Source: an uncultured Lentisphaeria bacterium (GTDB taxonomy: Bacteria > Verrucomicrobiota > Lentisphaeria > Victivallales > Victivallaceae). Taken from it: a stretch of DNA of 33,254 nt. Where the stretch lies: contig CAIMFA010000511.1 of assembly GCA_903840185.1 (NCBI GenBank), positions 1 to 33,254 on the forward strand, read 5' to 3'. Each line of letters opens with the position of its first letter. Within the stretch, counting starts at the first letter, position 1. A program made the position numbers and the translations under genes. The notes beneath the pieces are model-generated. The model saw only the letters and a program-made list of their open reading frames with translations, searched no databases and had not been told where the DNA came from. Shown piece after piece: positions 17,666-27,618 of this stretch.

Positions 17666-19579
17666 TTAAATAAAGCTCTGCACCCAGGCGCGGACGTCGG
17701 CGTAGCGGTATTTTTCCAGTGTGCCGAATCCGGCCAGCTGCTTGGCTTTGATCTTTGAAATCAGCGGGACGGTGATGCCGCACAAAAAGCGGGTGATCAG
17801 GTCCGCAGTGGCGGGAACAGACAGCTTTGCCGCAAACGGGCCGGTAAGTTCTTCAAAATTGTAACCGGACAGCGGTTTGAGCGAAATACTGCTTTTAATG
17901 TCCGCTTTGCCTTCAAGACAGACCGAGCAGTGATTGCATTTTTTCCAGTTCAACTCTTCGCCGAAATAGGTCGCCAGCGCATAACTCAGACAGACATCCC
18001 CGGCAAACACACGCACCATCTTTTCAATCCGTTCGACTTCCGCCAGCTCTTTCCGCCGGAACAGCAGATCCAGTTCCCCGGTCAGTTTCTCAATGTCAAA
18101 ACTTGGCGAAGTAACGCCGAAAACTTCCGTCATTTCTTTCGCTTCCAGTTTGATATAGCCTTTCTGGTCAAAATACTCCAGCGCGGTCGTAACCCGTTCG
18201 CGGTCCCCGCCGCAGCCCTCTTTGATGGTATCAAAGTTCACGGTTGACCAGACCCGGCTCTTCTGCACTCCGGCAAACAGCGCCTCGGTAAAACGGCGGC
18301 GGTCGCCGTTGAACTTGGCGGCAATCTCCTCGTCCGGAATAATATTGCTGTAGCGGTAGTCGGAAAAATAGGAGTAGAGCGGCTTGATGATGCCTTTCAT
18401 TTCCAGATACACCAGCAGAGTCTTCAGGGTAAGGATGCGGATATTGGACACCGAAGACAGGTTGTTCAGCTTAAACTCCCAGTTCGAGCCATTGAGCGGA
18501 ATAGCTTGCAGTACCCGCCGGATATTGTCCGCTTCCGGGGTGTCCCCGTAAATGAAATTTTCCAGCACGTTGATATTATCCAGATTAGCCAGCACATAGC
18601 AGTCGGAATTCAGCCCGTCGCGCCCCGCTCTTCCAATCTCCTGACTGTAATTTTCTATTGATTTGGGCAGATCGTAGTGGATGACCCGCCGGATATCGCG
18701 TTTATCAATGCCCATGCCGAACGCGATCGTCGCGACGATGCAGTTGACCTGGCCGTCCATGAATGAGTCCTGAATGCGTTCGCGGTCTTCATGCTTCATC
18801 CCGGCATGATAGGCGATGGCGTTAACCCCTTTCCCGTTAAGGAATTCCGCCACGGTTTCAGCGGTCTTCTGCAAGGTCACATAGACAATCGCCGGCTGTT
18901 CCGGCGCATCTTTCAGCAGTTCGTACAATACGTTGTCCTTGTCATCGGCCACCGGTTTCACCCATAGCCGCAGATTGCTGCGGTAAAAACCGGTAACGAT
19001 CACCGAGTCGCGGTGCAGATTGAATTTGGCGCACATATCAGTGATTACCGCCGGAGTCGCGGTCGCGGTCAGCAGTAAAACCTGCGCGACATTGAATTCG
19101 CGCTGGTAAACCGGCAGTTTCAGATAGTCAGGACGGAAATTATGCCCCCACTCGGAGATGCAGTGCGCTTCGTCAATAACCATCAGCGAAATAGGGACTC
19201 CGCTGAGAAATTTACGGAAACGCTCGTTTTTGAAACGCTCAACCGCGATCAGCAGGATTTTGTAATATCCCGATCTGACTTTTTCCATGACCTCCCGTTC
19301 CTCGTCGCGGCTGAGCGAGGAATCAATCCGCGCGGCGGCGATGCCTTTGGCCGACAGGAACAGAAGCTGGTCCTGCATCAGCGCCAGCAGCGGCGACACG
19401 ACCAGGGTAAGGTGCGGCAGATGCAGCGCAGGCAGTTGATAACAGAGTGATTTACCGGAACCGGTGGGGAAAATCGCCGCGGCCGACTGTCCGCTGACGA
19501 TGCGGTTGATGACTTCCTTCTGCCCGGCCTTGAACTCATTAAATCCGAAATGTTTTTCCAGGGTCTGATGTATCATCAA
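17666..19579 (-). CDS. recQ: ATP-dependent DNA helicase RecQ
   Basis: FPTGSGKSLCYQLPAL, VIDEAHCISEWGHNFRPDYLKL, LTATATP, IATIAFGMGIDKRDIRRVIHYDLPKSIENYSQEIGRAGRDG. Confidence 0.93.
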   Translation of the reverse strand: MMIHQTLEKHFGFNEFKAGQKEVINRIVSGQSAAAIFPTGSGKSLCYQLPALHLPHLTLVVSPLLALMQDQLLFLSAKGIAAARIDSSLSRDEEREVMEKVRSGYYKILLIAVERFKNERFRKFLSGVPISLMVIDEAHCISEWGHNFRPDYLKLPVYQREFNVAQVLLLTATATPAVITDMCAKFNLHRDSVIVTGFYRSNLRLWVKPVADDKDNVLYELLKDAPEQPAIVYVTLQKTAETVAEFLNGKGVNAIAYHAGMKHEDRERIQDSFMDGQVNCIVATIAFGMGIDKRDIRRVIHYDLPKSIENYSQEIGRAGRDGLNSDCYVLANLDNINVLENFIYGDTPEADNIRRVLQAIPLNGSNWEFKLNNLSSVSNIRILTLKTLLVYLEMKGIIKPLYSYFSDYRYSNIIPDEEIAAKFNGDRRRFTEALFAGVQKSRVWSTVNFDTIKEGCGGDRERVTTALEYFDQKGYIKLEAKEMTEVFGVTSPSFDIEKLTGELDLLFRRKELAEVERIEKMVRVFAGDVCLSYALATYFGEELNWKKCNHCSVCLEGKADIKSSISLKPLSGYNFEELTGPFAAKLSVPATADLITRFLCGITVPLISKIKAKQLAGFGTLEKYRYADVRAWVQSFI

Positions 19580-19698
19580 TGCTTTCCGTTCTTATTGTCT
19601 TTGTTTAATATTTCTCTATGGCTAAGTCTTTCCCAGAGATGATTAAGTATAACCGTTCCAGTAGTTTTTTCAATCACATGTATAATGGTGTACGCCGA

Positions 19699-21378
19699 TT
19701 ACAGTGCCTTCTGTTCCGGTTCTTTGTGGGCGGCGGCTTTAAGTCGCCATCTTGCGGCTTCTGCTTCATCTTTCGCAACTCCTTCGCCGGAAGCATAACA
19801 GCGGGCAAGTTCGCGCTCTGCGTATGCATATTCCTGATCAGCGGCTTTACGCCACCATTTTACGGCTTCGGTTTTGTCTTTTGTCAATCCGGGATAACCA
19901 TTGTCATAACATTCCCCCAGCCTATACTGTGCTTCTGCATACCCTTTTTCTGCGGCCTTTCTCCAAAACTTTAAAGCCTCAGCGTGATCGGACCAAATAC
20001 CGGAACCACAATCATAACAACAGCCTAACCCGTACAGCGCTTTCGCGTCGCCTGTTTCCGCAGCTTTGCGACGTTCAATATAACTATTTAATTCTCCAAG
20101 CCTAACCGGAGCACTTTCTGATCCGTTTTTCACTGCGAGGCGATACCATTTCGCGGCTTCGACCTCATTCCTCTCCACCCCCCATGCAGTTGTATAACAA
20201 TGCCCTAACAAACTCTGAGCTTCCGAATGTCCCTGTTCCGCAGCTTTGCGCCACCATTTTGCAGCGTCGGCTTTATCTTTTGCCACGCCGTCACCTTTTA
20301 AATAACAAAATCCTAAACAATACTGCGCTTCTATATGCCCCTGCTCAGCAGCCTTGCGATACCATTTTGCTTGTTCAACCCAGTTTTCTGAGTTACCTTT
20401 GCCACGATAATAACTAGCGCCAAGAGAATACTGAGCTTCTGTCAGTCCCTGTTCGGCGGCTTTTCGCCACCATCCTTTCGCGTCTTCACGGCTTCCATCC
20501 ACGCCATAACTGTTTGCATAACAAATACCAAGCATATACTCTGCCTTCGCATACCCTTGTTCTGCTGCTTTGCGATACCATTTTACAGCTTCAACATTAT
20601 CTTTTGTTATTCCGGCATATCTATTATAACCAAACCATAAATTATTCTGTACCGGAAAAATCCACGGCTGCTCAGCGGACTTCCGCCACTTTTTTAAAGT
20701 TTCGTCTTCATCCTTTGAGCCTCCGTTATAATAGCATTCACCTAGTTCATACTGTGCTTTCGCATTTCCATATTCTGCGGCATTTTTGATGCAAAATATT
20801 TTGAATGTTGAATTTCCGGAAAGCAACGGCAGACAGAACTGTATTGCTCCATATAAATACAGTACTGTCAATATAATAACAGCCGCAGAGATTCTCCACC
20901 TACCAATAATTTGGTGCTGAACAACCAACTTCCCATCCCGGTCCCAGGCAGTTCTTCCGTTCTTTTTTAGACTATTATATGCAAGAATATTAGTTACAAG
21001 CGAAACCAGCGGAATACCCAGGCCTTCGCCACGCCACCAGACACGGACTGACCGGGTTATCGCTCCGGAATAATTAAATTTCGTTCCATCATCCGTCCGC
21101 AACTTTATTCTTAAAAGCGCTTTCCCCGGAGTGGTGCCACAAAAAGCAAGCATGATTGATTCAAAAAAGACATAAGCCGTCAACAGCAGCAAGGTTAAAT
21201 TTATGCTGGAAAAATCCAGTATTGTCGGATAAAAGATTTGCAAAACAACGCCTGCCAGTAATCCGAAAATACCGTAATCTATCATTCGAGCCCAGAACCG
21301 AACCCATGGCCGTACTTGCGGATCAGGGTTCTCTGTTGAATCTGCTAATTGTTTGTCTTCTGTGTCAGATTTCAGCAT
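19699..21378 (-). CDS. RDD-domain membrane protein fused to Sel1-like repeats
   Basis: N-terminal VRFWARMIDYGIFGLLAG...FCGTTPGKALLRIKL (RDD), then about nine repeats of the type GYAEAQYRLGECYDNG...A.KWWRKAAEQ. Confidence 0.88.
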   Translation of the reverse strand: MLKSDTEDKQLADSTENPDPQVRPWVRFWARMIDYGIFGLLAGVVLQIFYPTILDFSSINLTLLLLTAYVFFESIMLAFCGTTPGKALLRIKLRTDDGTKFNYSGAITRSVRVWWRGEGLGIPLVSLVTNILAYNSLKKNGRTAWDRDGKLVVQHQIIGRWRISAAVIILTVLYLYGAIQFCLPLLSGNSTFKIFCIKNAAEYGNAKAQYELGECYYNGGSKDEDETLKKWRKSAEQPWIFPVQNNLWFGYNRYAGITKDNVEAVKWYRKAAEQGYAKAEYMLGICYANSYGVDGSREDAKGWWRKAAEQGLTEAQYSLGASYYRGKGNSENWVEQAKWYRKAAEQGHIEAQYCLGFCYLKGDGVAKDKADAAKWWRKAAEQGHSEAQSLLGHCYTTAWGVERNEVEAAKWYRLAVKNGSESAPVRLGELNSYIERRKAAETGDAKALYGLGCCYDCGSGIWSDHAEALKFWRKAAEKGYAEAQYRLGECYDNGYPGLTKDKTEAVKWWRKAADQEYAYAERELARCYASGEGVAKDEAEAARWRLKAAAHKEPEQKAL

Positions 21379-21639
21379 CTGTAGTTGCTCGCAAAATTAA
21401 TGTACACTTTACTGCACATTGGTATTATTATTTCATTCCTCTTCTTTCAAACCGGTATTTTACTATAATACAGAATCGGCCTGTTTGCAATTCTGCGGAA
21501 AGACAGTTTTTTGCAATGAATGCGGAGTTTAAAAAATTCACTTTAAGCGTTTTTGAACCTGCCTGCGCCATTCCGGTTGACAAATTACCTAATGTATAAA
21601 AGGACACGCGCCGGGAATTAAGGTTTTTGGTTAACTTTC

Positions 21640-22360
21640 ACGGAACAATTGAAATTTGAAAATTGAAAGTGGAAAATTGAAAATGAAAAGCAAGAAAAGG
21701 CAAGACAAGCGAGAAAAGTTGAAAGCTTGAGAGCCAGGGAAACAGAGGCAAAACATTCTGCACATGAGTGTCCAAAATGTATAAGTTTATAAAAGGCATA
21801 GTCTGGTTTCCGGAAAACCGGAATGGGGCTTATGGGTCCTATGGGGCCAATGAGACATATAGGCATGGGTGTCCAAAATGAGCTTGATGGGTGTCCAAAA
21901 TGGGGTGCCCGCGGACGCGGGAGTGGAAAGCGAGACAAGCGAGACAAGCTAGACAAGCTAGACAAGCGAGACAAGCTAGACAAGCGAGACAAGCTAGACA
22001 AGCGAGACAAGCGAGACAAGCGAGACAAGCGAGACAAGCGAGACAAGCGAGACAAGCTAGACAAGCTAGACAAGCGAGACAAGCTAGACAAGCTAGACAA
22101 GCTAGACAGGCTAGAAAAGTTATGAAGACAGGGTGCAGGAGGGGTGTCCAAAATGTCCAAAAAGACAATTGAAACTGGAAACCTGAAAAGCGGGGAAATT
22201 GCAGAATGCCTCCCAGGCCTGCCAGTCCTCCAAGTCCTCCAAGTCCTCCAAGTCCGAAACCGCATATGCACATGGGGTGTCCAAAATGTCCAAAATGAGT
22301 GGCAAGGCTGTCCAAAATGTCCGTGGCGTCCGTTTTGTCCGTCATGTCCGTGGGCTGTTT
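21640..22360. repeat. Mosaic of several 9-bp-periodic repeat arrays
   Basis: gacaagc(g/t)a x20 (21934-22113), atggggcct-like (21823-21867), agtcctcca x3.5 (22224-22255), gtccaaaat x8 dispersed, gtccgtNNN x4 (22319-22354). Confidence 0.9.
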
Positions 22361-22432
22361 TTTTGAAAATAAACTTGCAGACCGGGCAAACTTATAATAT
22401 CTTTCATAAACCGCAAGCTCCGGGGTAACAAT

Positions 22433-25054
22433 ATGGATCTTCAATTCAGTTCCGGAAACGAGTCGCTGGATCATGTTCTTGGCGGCATCCGCCAGGGCGA
22501 TAATTGTGTCTGGCAGGTTGACCATATTGAGAACTACCGTTATTTCGTCAATGCGTTTGTCCGGAAAGCCGCCGCTGACGGAAAGAAGATCATCTATTTC
22601 CGTTTCGCCCCGCATGAATCCCTGATTCCGGCAGATGTCCAAGTGAATGAGTATAAGTTCGAACCGGAAAAAGGGTTTGAAAACTTTTTGATCGGTATTC
22701 TGGATGTCATTGACGAACACGGAACCGGGGGCTGTTATGTTTTCGATTCGCTTTCCGACCTGGCGGCGGACTGGAACTGCGACCGGATGCTGGGATGCTT
22801 CTTCATGCTGGTCTGTCCGCATCTGTACAAACTTGATACCGTGGCGTATTTTGTCATCATCCGCAATATGCACGGCCCGCTGGCCACCGACATCATCCAT
22901 AACACCGCCCAGGTGGTGATTGACATCTACGCGGGCAAAGAGCACACTTACATTCAGCCGATAAAGGTTAAGAACCGCTATTCGCCGACGCTGTACATGC
23001 TGCACATCCGCCGCGACGACGTGTTTATGCCGGAAACCCGCAGTTATGTCGTGTCAAAGATTCTCGGCGGCATCGAACAGCCCTGGCTGAACTTTGCCAT
23101 TGACCGTCCCGGTATCTGGACCAACATCATTATCAACGCCAAACGCCTGCATGACCAGCTGCAGTCCGGCACCATCAGCCTGCCGCCGGAAGCTGACCGC
23201 GAAGCGTTGCGCCGGAAGCTCATCCGGATGATGATCACGGAGGATGAATCGGTTTTCAAATTAAGCTGCAAATACTTTGAACTGGGCGATCTGATCGCCA
23301 TCGCCAAACGGATGATCGGCACCGGCCTGATCGGGGGCAAATCCGTCGGCATGCTGCTGGCCCAGTCCATCATGAAAAAGGCCGACCCCAAATGGGAGAC
23401 CAGGCTGGAGCCGCACGACTCTTTCTTCATCGGCTCCGACGTATTCTACACTTACATCATCCAGAACGACTGCTGGTGGGATCTGCGCCGGATCAAACGT
23501 TCGACCGGCGACTTTTCCGCCGCCGCTGAATTCAGGCGCAAAATCATGCATGGGCATTTCCCGAAAGACGTCGAGGAACGGTTCAAGCTGATGTTGAATT
23601 ATTACGGGCAGAGCCCGATTATCGTGCGTTCCAGCAGCCTGCTGGAGGATGCCTACGGCAATGCGTTCTCCGGCAAATATGAGAGTTATTTCTGCGTCAA
23701 CCGCGGCTCGCCGGAGGAGCGCATGGAGGCATTCACCGAGGCGGTCAGGAACGTTTATGCCAGCACCATGAACGAAAACGCGCTGGCATACCGGCTGCAC
23801 AAGGGGCTGCTGGAAAAAGAGGAGCGCATGGGGCTGCTGGTTCAGCGCGTATCCGGCAACTTCCACGAACATTCCTATTTTCCGCAAATCGCCGGGGTCG
23901 GCTACTCATTCAATCCATTCGCCTGGAATAAGAAGATCGATCCCTCCAAAGGGGTTTTGCGCATGGTCTTCGGCCTGGGCACGCGGGCAGTGGAGCAGCA
24001 TGCGGGCGACCATACCCGGATCGTGGCGATCAACCAGCCGCTACTGCGCCCGGAATCCGGCGCCGGCCAGATCGGGAAATACAGCCAGAAAATCATGGAC
24101 ATCCTGAGTTTCAATTCCAACAAACCGGAATCCGTCAAATTCAGCGATATCGCCGGCAATGAAAATATTCCGGCGCTGTCGCTTTTCGCTTCAAAAGACG
24201 AGGAGATGCTGGAGCGGGCGAAGCAGATGAACGTCAAAAAAGTCTTCCCGTGGATATTGTCTTTTGAAAAACTGCTCACCTGTACGGAATTTATTCAGGA
24301 CATGGGGGAAATCCTCAAAACGCTGGAAGAAGCCTACAGCCATCCGGTGGACATCGAATACTCGGCCAACTTCGTCAATGAGGAGGAATACCGGATCAAC
24401 ATCCTGCAATGCCGCCCGTTTCATTTTACCGGCAACGGCAAAGAACTGGCTGCCACGCATAACATCCAGGACGAGAATATCCTGCTCCGGACATTCGACC
24501 CGCTGCTGGGGCAGAGCAAATACGATCCGGTCGGCAAAATCATTTATATCGAGCCGGAGCGCTACAGTTCAATGTCCATCCAGGACCGCTACGCCGTCGC
24601 CCGGCTGATCGGCGGGATCACGAACCATTTCACCCATGACGATAATATCATGCTGATCGGTCCCGGCCGCTGGGGCACGGCGATGCCGTCGCTGGGCATT
24701 CCGGTCAATTTCAATGAAATCAAGAATGTCTCCGTGCTGTGCGAACTGGCGCTGATGCACGAGAATCTCAGTCCGGATATTTCACTGGGAACGCATTTTT
24801 TCAACGATCTGGTGGAAATGCAGATCATGTATATATCCATGAACATAATGAGTCCAGGCAACCTGTTCAACCGCCATTTCATCACGGGCGCGCACAACCT
24901 GCTGCCGGACATCATTCCCGCCGGCGCCGCCATGGCGGATACGGTTTTCGTCGTTGACGCCGCTTCCATCAAACAGGATTACGCCTGCTATATTCATGCC
25001 GACACGGTGAAACAGAAGGGTATGGTTTTTTTCCGGAAAGGAGACGAAAAATGA
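22433..25054 (+). CDS. PEP/pyruvate-binding (PPDK_N) protein with N-terminal KaiC/RecA-like domain
   Basis: C-terminal portion has PIIVRSSSLLEDAYGNAFSGKYES and YRINILQCRPF; N-terminal portion FSSGNESLDHVLGGIRQGDN...GGCYVFDSLSDLAADW is KaiC-like without GKT. Confidence 0.85.
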   Translation: MDLQFSSGNESLDHVLGGIRQGDNCVWQVDHIENYRYFVNAFVRKAAADGKKIIYFRFAPHESLIPADVQVNEYKFEPEKGFENFLIGILDVIDEHGTGGCYVFDSLSDLAADWNCDRMLGCFFMLVCPHLYKLDTVAYFVIIRNMHGPLATDIIHNTAQVVIDIYAGKEHTYIQPIKVKNRYSPTLYMLHIRRDDVFMPETRSYVVSKILGGIEQPWLNFAIDRPGIWTNIIINAKRLHDQLQSGTISLPPEADREALRRKLIRMMITEDESVFKLSCKYFELGDLIAIAKRMIGTGLIGGKSVGMLLAQSIMKKADPKWETRLEPHDSFFIGSDVFYTYIIQNDCWWDLRRIKRSTGDFSAAAEFRRKIMHGHFPKDVEERFKLMLNYYGQSPIIVRSSSLLEDAYGNAFSGKYESYFCVNRGSPEERMEAFTEAVRNVYASTMNENALAYRLHKGLLEKEERMGLLVQRVSGNFHEHSYFPQIAGVGYSFNPFAWNKKIDPSKGVLRMVFGLGTRAVEQHAGDHTRIVAINQPLLRPESGAGQIGKYSQKIMDILSFNSNKPESVKFSDIAGNENIPALSLFASKDEEMLERAKQMNVKKVFPWILSFEKLLTCTEFIQDMGEILKTLEEAYSHPVDIEYSANFVNEEEYRINILQCRPFHFTGNGKELAATHNIQDENILLRTFDPLLGQSKYDPVGKIIYIEPERYSSMSIQDRYAVARLIGGITNHFTHDDNIMLIGPGRWGTAMPSLGIPVNFNEIKNVSVLCELALMHENLSPDISLGTHFFNDLVEMQIMYISMNIMSPGNLFNRHFITGAHNLLPDIIPAGAAMADTVFVVDAASIKQDYACYIHADTVKQKGMVFFRKGDEK

Positions 25055-26697
25055 ATCGAAGCATTGTGCAGTATTTACTGGACAGCATCAAACCGCTGGG
25101 CATTAAAGACGTCTTCGGAGTGCCGGGGGATTTTTCATTTCCGCTGAGCGACGCGGTCTGCAATGACCCGGAGCTGCGCTGGATCGGCAACTGCAACGAG
25201 CTTAACGCCGCCTATGCCGCCGACGGTTACGCCAGAATCAACGGTTTTGCCGCGCTGGCGACGACATTCGGAGTCGGGGAACTTTCCGCCCTTTGCGGCG
25301 TTGCCGGGGCTTACGCCGAGCATCTGCCGGTAATCCATATCGTCGGCATACCGCCGACAAAAACCATGCTGAATAAACGGATAGTCCATCATACGTTCGG
25401 CACCGGCAATTTTGAAATCTTCAAACAGGCTTCCGCCAATATGGTTTGCGCCGCCGCGACCCTGACCCCGGAGAATGCCGTTTCCGAAATCAAACGGGTG
25501 CTTGAGGCGGCGGTCTACCATCACCGGCCGGTATATTTCGCCATTCCGCAGGATTACGGCAATCTGCCGGTCATCGGGCAGGAGGAGATTGGAGCATTGA
25601 CCATTCCGCAAAGCGACCAGGCGACATTGCGGGAGGCCGTTGCCGCAATCCTGGACAGATTAGCAAAAGCGGCATCACCGGTTATTCTGGCCGGCTACCT
25701 GATCCGGCGCCTGAATCTGCAGGATACGGCAACCAGACTGATTGAAAAGACGAATCTGCCGTTTGCGACAATGTTTATGGATAAAACCACGCTGGATGAA
25801 TCGCTCAAACAGTATATCGGTATTTATGACGGCAGAATCATGAATCAGGAAGTCAGGGATTTTGTCGAAAACTGCGACTGCGTGTTAAATATCGGCGCGC
25901 TCTGGAGCGACTTCAACACCGGGGTTTTCAGCGCAAATATCGACCGGACGAAGATGATTTCCATCATGCATCATCATGTGACCGCCGGTTATGCGGCATA
26001 CGTGAATGTCGAGATGGAGGATGTTCTCAACGGCCTGCTGCAACTGGCCGGACCGGAAACCGCAGTCCGCGCAGAGGTCAAAAAACTCGGGCCGCCGCAG
26101 GGGCTTCCGGACGCAAAGATTACTCCGGACTACTTCTATCCCGCGCTGGAGGGATTTTTTAAACCCGGGGACATCGTGGTGGCTGAGACCGGAACCGTAT
26201 CCATGGGCCTGGGTTTCGCCAAAATGCCGGAAAACGCAATGTTCCTGAACCAGACGTTGTGGTGTTCAATCGGCTGGGCGACGCCTGCGGCGCTGGGCGC
26301 GGCCATTGCCGCTCCCGGACGGCGCGTGGTGTTGATCACCGGCGACGGTTCGCATCAATTTACAGCCCAGGAAATAAGCCAGTTTGCCCGCTTCGGACTG
26401 AAACCGGTGATTATTGTACTCAATAACGACGGCTATCTGATTGAGCGGCTGTTGTGCAAAAATCCCGACATCTACTACAACGATCTGGCGCAGTGGGAGT
26501 ATACAAAACTGCCGGAGGCGTTCGGCGGCAAAGACTGGCTGTCGGTTAAAGTCACAAAAAATGGCGAACTCGAAAACGCGCTCAGGCAAATCGGGGAAAG
26601 CGGCTGCGCCGCTTATGTTGAGGTCTGCATGGACAAAATGGCAGCCTCGGAGCTGGCGGTAAAGATCCACGATTCGATAAAGAATCTGTATTCATAA
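25051..26697 (+). CDS. TPP-dependent 2-keto acid decarboxylase (pyruvate/indolepyruvate decarboxylase family)
   Basis: DVFGVPGDFSFPLSDAV...GNCNELNAAYAADGYAR; TPP motif ITGDGSHQFTAQEISQFARFGLKPVIIVLNNDGY; Shine-Dalgarno aaaggag upstream. Confidence 0.9.
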   Translation: MNRSIVQYLLDSIKPLGIKDVFGVPGDFSFPLSDAVCNDPELRWIGNCNELNAAYAADGYARINGFAALATTFGVGELSALCGVAGAYAEHLPVIHIVGIPPTKTMLNKRIVHHTFGTGNFEIFKQASANMVCAAATLTPENAVSEIKRVLEAAVYHHRPVYFAIPQDYGNLPVIGQEEIGALTIPQSDQATLREAVAAILDRLAKAASPVILAGYLIRRLNLQDTATRLIEKTNLPFATMFMDKTTLDESLKQYIGIYDGRIMNQEVRDFVENCDCVLNIGALWSDFNTGVFSANIDRTKMISIMHHHVTAGYAAYVNVEMEDVLNGLLQLAGPETAVRAEVKKLGPPQGLPDAKITPDYFYPALEGFFKPGDIVVAETGTVSMGLGFAKMPENAMFLNQTLWCSIGWATPAALGAAIAAPGRRVVLITGDGSHQFTAQEISQFARFGLKPVIIVLNNDGYLIERLLCKNPDIYYNDLAQWEYTKLPEAFGGKDWLSVKVTKNGELENALRQIGESGCAAYVEVCMDKMAASELAVKIHDSIKNLYS

Positions 26698-26792
26698 CAG
26701 TATACAGATTGGACAAATATGAGATTAGAGGCTATTTTTAGTCAATCGGCTGATAATCAATAAATTAGACATATCTGGAAGGAAGTCTGATA

Positions 26793-27488
26793 ATGACAAA
26801 TTTTATAATCGTGCTTTCAGCAGTTCTAACACTGGCGACCGGCGGCCTGCAGCCGCTGGCAACAGGAGGCGGCGGTACGGCCGCAACGGTGAAAAACTCC
26901 GCTATCACCAATACCAACCAGAATGTGGAAAACAAAGCATCCGATAATTCCACGATCAATTCCGGTATCAGCGCCCGCGGCGCGACGATCAAAAACTCAA
27001 CCATTATCAACACGAATCAGGGCGTCAACAATACCGCCGCCAAAGATTCTAAAATCAACTCCGGCATCATCGCCGACGGCGCGACGATCACAAACAGCAA
27101 ACTGATGCAGAACGCCAATATCCAGGTGAATAATCTGGCGCTGAACGAATCCAGAATCAATTCGGGCATTGAAGCCGAAATGGCGGAACTGAAAGAAGCC
27201 AATATAACCAATATCAACTCTCAGGTAAACAACACCGCGCTGAGCGGGTCAAAAATAAATTCCGGGGTTATTTTAAATGGCGCCAATGTAAAAAATTCGA
27301 CCATCGCCAATAAAAACACCAACGTCAACAATCTTGCGATCAAAGACTCGATAATCAATTCAGGCATCGACGCCACCGGCGCAGTGATAAAAAACGCTAA
27401 AATCAGCAACGACAATACCAAGGTGGACAATACCGCGACCAATAAATCAAAGGTCAATTCCGGCGTTGATCTTGGCGGACAGGAGTAA
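26793..27488 (+). CDS. Secreted protein made of six ~33-aa repeats
   Basis: Repeats such as TIKNSTIINTNQGVNNTAAKDSKINSGIIADGA and NVKNSTIANKNTNVNNLAIKDSIINSGIDATGA; hydrophobic N-terminus; RBS aaggaag. Confidence 0.8.
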   Translation: MTNFIIVLSAVLTLATGGLQPLATGGGGTAATVKNSAITNTNQNVENKASDNSTINSGISARGATIKNSTIINTNQGVNNTAAKDSKINSGIIADGATITNSKLMQNANIQVNNLALNESRINSGIEAEMAELKEANITNINSQVNNTALSGSKINSGVILNGANVKNSTIANKNTNVNNLAIKDSIINSGIDATGAVIKNAKISNDNTKVDNTATNKSKVNSGVDLGGQE

Positions 27489-27527
27489 TCCAAGGCGGGC
27501 TTTGCCCGCAACCCGAAATACAGGGAA

Positions 27528-27555
27528 GTCAGGAGTCAGAAGTCAGGAGTCAGAA
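27528..27555 (+). repeat. Four 7-bp repeats GTCAGRA
   Basis: gtcagga gtcagaa gtcagga gtcagaa. Confidence 0.85.
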
Positions 27556-27618
27556 TAAAGCTTAAAACCAGAGACCAATAACCAATAAAACTATAGAAAT
27601 CTAAAACAAAGATATAAT

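Noticed and set aside
21934-22113. CRISPR array
   Set aside because: Units are 9 bp with no spacers and no cas genes are present.
21618-23005. ORFs with SLSRLS, ACLACL, DKRDKL or ARQ repeats on both strands
   Set aside because: 9-bp repeats keep frames open artificially; the long minus-strand frame also overlaps the real PPDK-like gene.
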